Positions 62,247-64,000 of a stretch of DNA of 64,000 nucleotides are shown here, piece after piece. Source of the DNA: Macrocybe gigantea (Eukaryota; Basidiomycota; Agaricomycetes; Agaricales; Callistosporiaceae); contig SJRY01000217.1 of NCBI GenBank assembly GCA_011319805.1, positions 1-64,000 of the forward strand, read 5' to 3'. Below the pieces are notes generated by a model. It saw only the letters and a program-made list of their open reading frames with translations, did not search any database and was not told where the DNA came from. The number at the start of each line of letters is the position of its first letter. Position 1 is the first letter of the stretch. Position numbers and translations under genes: made by a program.

Positions 62247-63780
62247 TCATGCTGCATCTTGCCACCAAGGATCCAGAAGTAACTCCTGTGCCGTTGCTCG
62301 CTCGTTCGGATTCAACCGCAAACATCTCTGCATGAACTTGGCCGTTGCAAAGACATCTGCCTCCTCCAGCACATTGTATCTCTTGAGTAATGCCCAAAAT
62401 GGGCTATTGTAGATTCTCGGACGACCCTTGAGATTGCCTGATTTGCTGCGTAAGTAATCGACACAAGGTTTATAACCAAGCAGAGAACACAAACAGAACG
62501 GGTTGTCGGGGTTGTCAGGGAGGTCGAAGTACTGCGTCCCAAGCTTACTCGCCTCAACTTGCTCACGTGTGATGCGGTCTTGCGTCCAGCAGAGCATCTG
62601 CCACAGGTGACATGTAGTTTCGTCAAGTCCCTCTTCCAGGTAAGGTTTCATTTCAAACAGCGCGCTGCCAGTGATAAATTCAAATATCTGAAGATTATCC
62701 AGTCAGTTTGGAATGGTGGAAACTGGCCAAGTTCAAACGCACCAGGCATCCAAATGCCCAAATGTCAACCTTCTCGTCCCATGGGCCTTGAAGAATGACT
62801 TCCGGTGCACGCAGTCCACAAGTGGTGATCTCATCGAAAGTGTGCAATGTCGTAGGTTGCGCTACGGGATGCCACATGTCAATGCTGCAACATACTGAGG
62901 AAATTCGTGATTGCTCACCGCAGCCAAAATCTGAGACCACATAGGTGCAGGTCATAGCCTCGGAGAACGATGGAAGAGGCAATGGTTGAGAGACGGCCGC
63001 CTGGACAGTGCATTCCCAGCTCTCTTCAGGAGGGTGGCAACGCGGCGGGTCCGCCTCGATGAGCACTGCAATATCGGCTGAGCCTGCGTCAAACATGATA
63101 TTGTCGTGCTTGAGATCCGTGTGCACAATGTTGCAGTGGTGCATATGTGCGAGGCCCCGCAAAGTGTGCAGGAGAATACGCTTAGCCAGAGGTAAAGGTA
63201 AACCTTTCTTCTTAGCGACCTCGATCTGGAGGCTTTTCACATCTCCGCCCAGAACGTCTGTGACGAGGCACAGATGCTCTCCGTCCCGGTCACGTCCAGG
63301 TTGGATGAAGTGATCGAGAAGTTGGGGCCAGTGGGTAGATTCGACGCCGGGAGGTGGAGGTATCGAAGCTACGCGCTGTAGGGCGGGAAGCTCCCACGTC
63401 ACATTCCGTTTGAACAGATCGGTCGAGTATCCTTTCAGAGCTTTGATCGCCACATATCTCTTCTCTCTGCAGAAGCTATGAGTACCATATGTACGACTCT
63501 CACTGAAGACGTACTTCTCGTCGAACGCCATCCAGACGCTGGCGTTCATGCCCCACCCCAGCTTTCGCACAACTTTGTAGCGCTTATCTGGACCTAGTGC
63601 ATCGCCGAATTCGACCCGAAGGTAGCCGTGGCCTTGCTCTGCGGTGACTCCTAGTGGCTCTTCAATGAACTCTAGATCAATGAGGGTGTTGCCCTCTGGG
63701 TCGACAGAGACGTGTTTGTTAGAGGATCGAGGTGGTGCATGAGGGTCTGCTTCCTTGAATACAACTGCCGGACGTGCCAT
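62247..63780 (-). CDS. SRPK-like serine/threonine protein kinase
   Basis: SR-protein kinases phosphorylate RS/SR-rich RNA-binding proteins. MARPAVVFKEADPHAPPRSS at 63780 is the chosen start (upstream codons are open but not conserved). Kinase motifs: VVRKLGWGMNASVWMAFDEK (Gly loop), YVAIKALKGY (Lys), HCNIVHTDLKHDNIMF (catalytic Asp), a spacer insert, VSDFGC (DFG, split by an intron), GLRAPEVILQGPWDEKVDIW and a C-terminal RCLRLNPNERATAQELLLDP. Introns: about 39 nt near 63490, then after DFGC and after AFGCL. The short spacer and the YLR...GLRAPE activation region fit the many SRPK-like paralogues of Agaricomycetes rather than the single housekeeping Sky1. No frame breaks noted. Confidence 0.8.
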
Positions 63781-64000
63781 AGCTACAGATCGGACGGTGA
63801 AGGGCGGGAGCGGGTGACGTTGTACCAGGGAGAAAAGACTTCGACGACTTCGAAAGCGGTAAGTACGCGTAGTAGCATTGACGAGGTGTAAAGTATGGTA
63901 ACTTGGGTGCCTTTCAAGACCGAGCAAAACTGAACTACAAATAGTGACGAATAAACCGGAACAATGGAGTATTGTATCACTCTAAGTATTGTATCACCAG
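63781..64000 (-). promoter_or_regulatory. Upstream region of the SRPK-like kinase
   Basis: Presumed promoter and leader. No distinct TATA box is seen. Near the window end the 10-mer AGTATTGTAT appears twice (about 63968 and 63985). Confidence 0.35.

Overview
This is eukaryotic DNA from a filamentous fungus, most likely an Agaricomycete. Genes are split by many 45-65 nt GT-AG introns, and the gene content fits: a Ppo-type fatty-acid dioxygenase, an F-box/LRR protein, secreted GH43 glycosidases, a PAK kinase, TEL1, an SRPK-like kinase, Ty3/gypsy chromoviruses and a hAT element. There is no operon structure.

The left half (1-31 kb) is ordinary host DNA. In order it holds: the 3' part of a YVC1-like vacuolar TRP channel gene (+); a ppo gene (-, convergent with it); SEC28, coatomer epsilon (-), divergent from an F-box gene (+); two tandem GH43 genes (+) that share TATA boxes and CGGACCG promoter motifs; a CRIB-PAK kinase (+); TEL1/ATM (-, about 9.8 kb); cystathionine beta-synthase (-); and an intron-containing tRNA-like gene, probably His-GTG.

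The right half (31.5-61.5 kb) is a nested transposon block. Two complete chromoviruses (32529-38629 with 193-bp LTRs and TSD ATGAC; 39562-45405 with 236-bp LTRs and TSD CTTGC) lie in AT-rich wreckage of an older gypsy gag. A third chromovirus on the minus strand (46416-60446, 320-bp LTRs) is split twice: by a solo LTR of its own family (47683-48002, TSD TAATT) and by a complete 7.2-kb hAT transposon (49542-56718; 17-bp TIRs; 8-bp TSD GTGGTAGT). The hAT element is the highlight. Inside its TIRs it carries both a hAT transposase and a divergently transcribed, intron-bearing SPT5-like gene (NGN and KOW domains), with a near-perfect inverted repeat of about 97-bp arms between the two genes. A truncated copia gag, an LTR fragment, a SANT-like gene remnant and an SRPK-like kinase gene complete the window.

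Two sequence-wide patterns affect how everything is read. First, genes that should be intact (TEL1, PAK, ppo and others) are broken by one-base frameshifts. Nearly all can be explained by one missing base in a homopolymer run, so under-called runs in the assembly are a likelier cause than pseudogenes. Second, premature stops in the third chromovirus are TGA at places where the protein family expects arginine, and LTR pairs differ by transitions, mostly at ancestral CpG. This is the mark of methyl-CpG decay. The hAT element, still rich in CpG, looks younger than its host retroelement.
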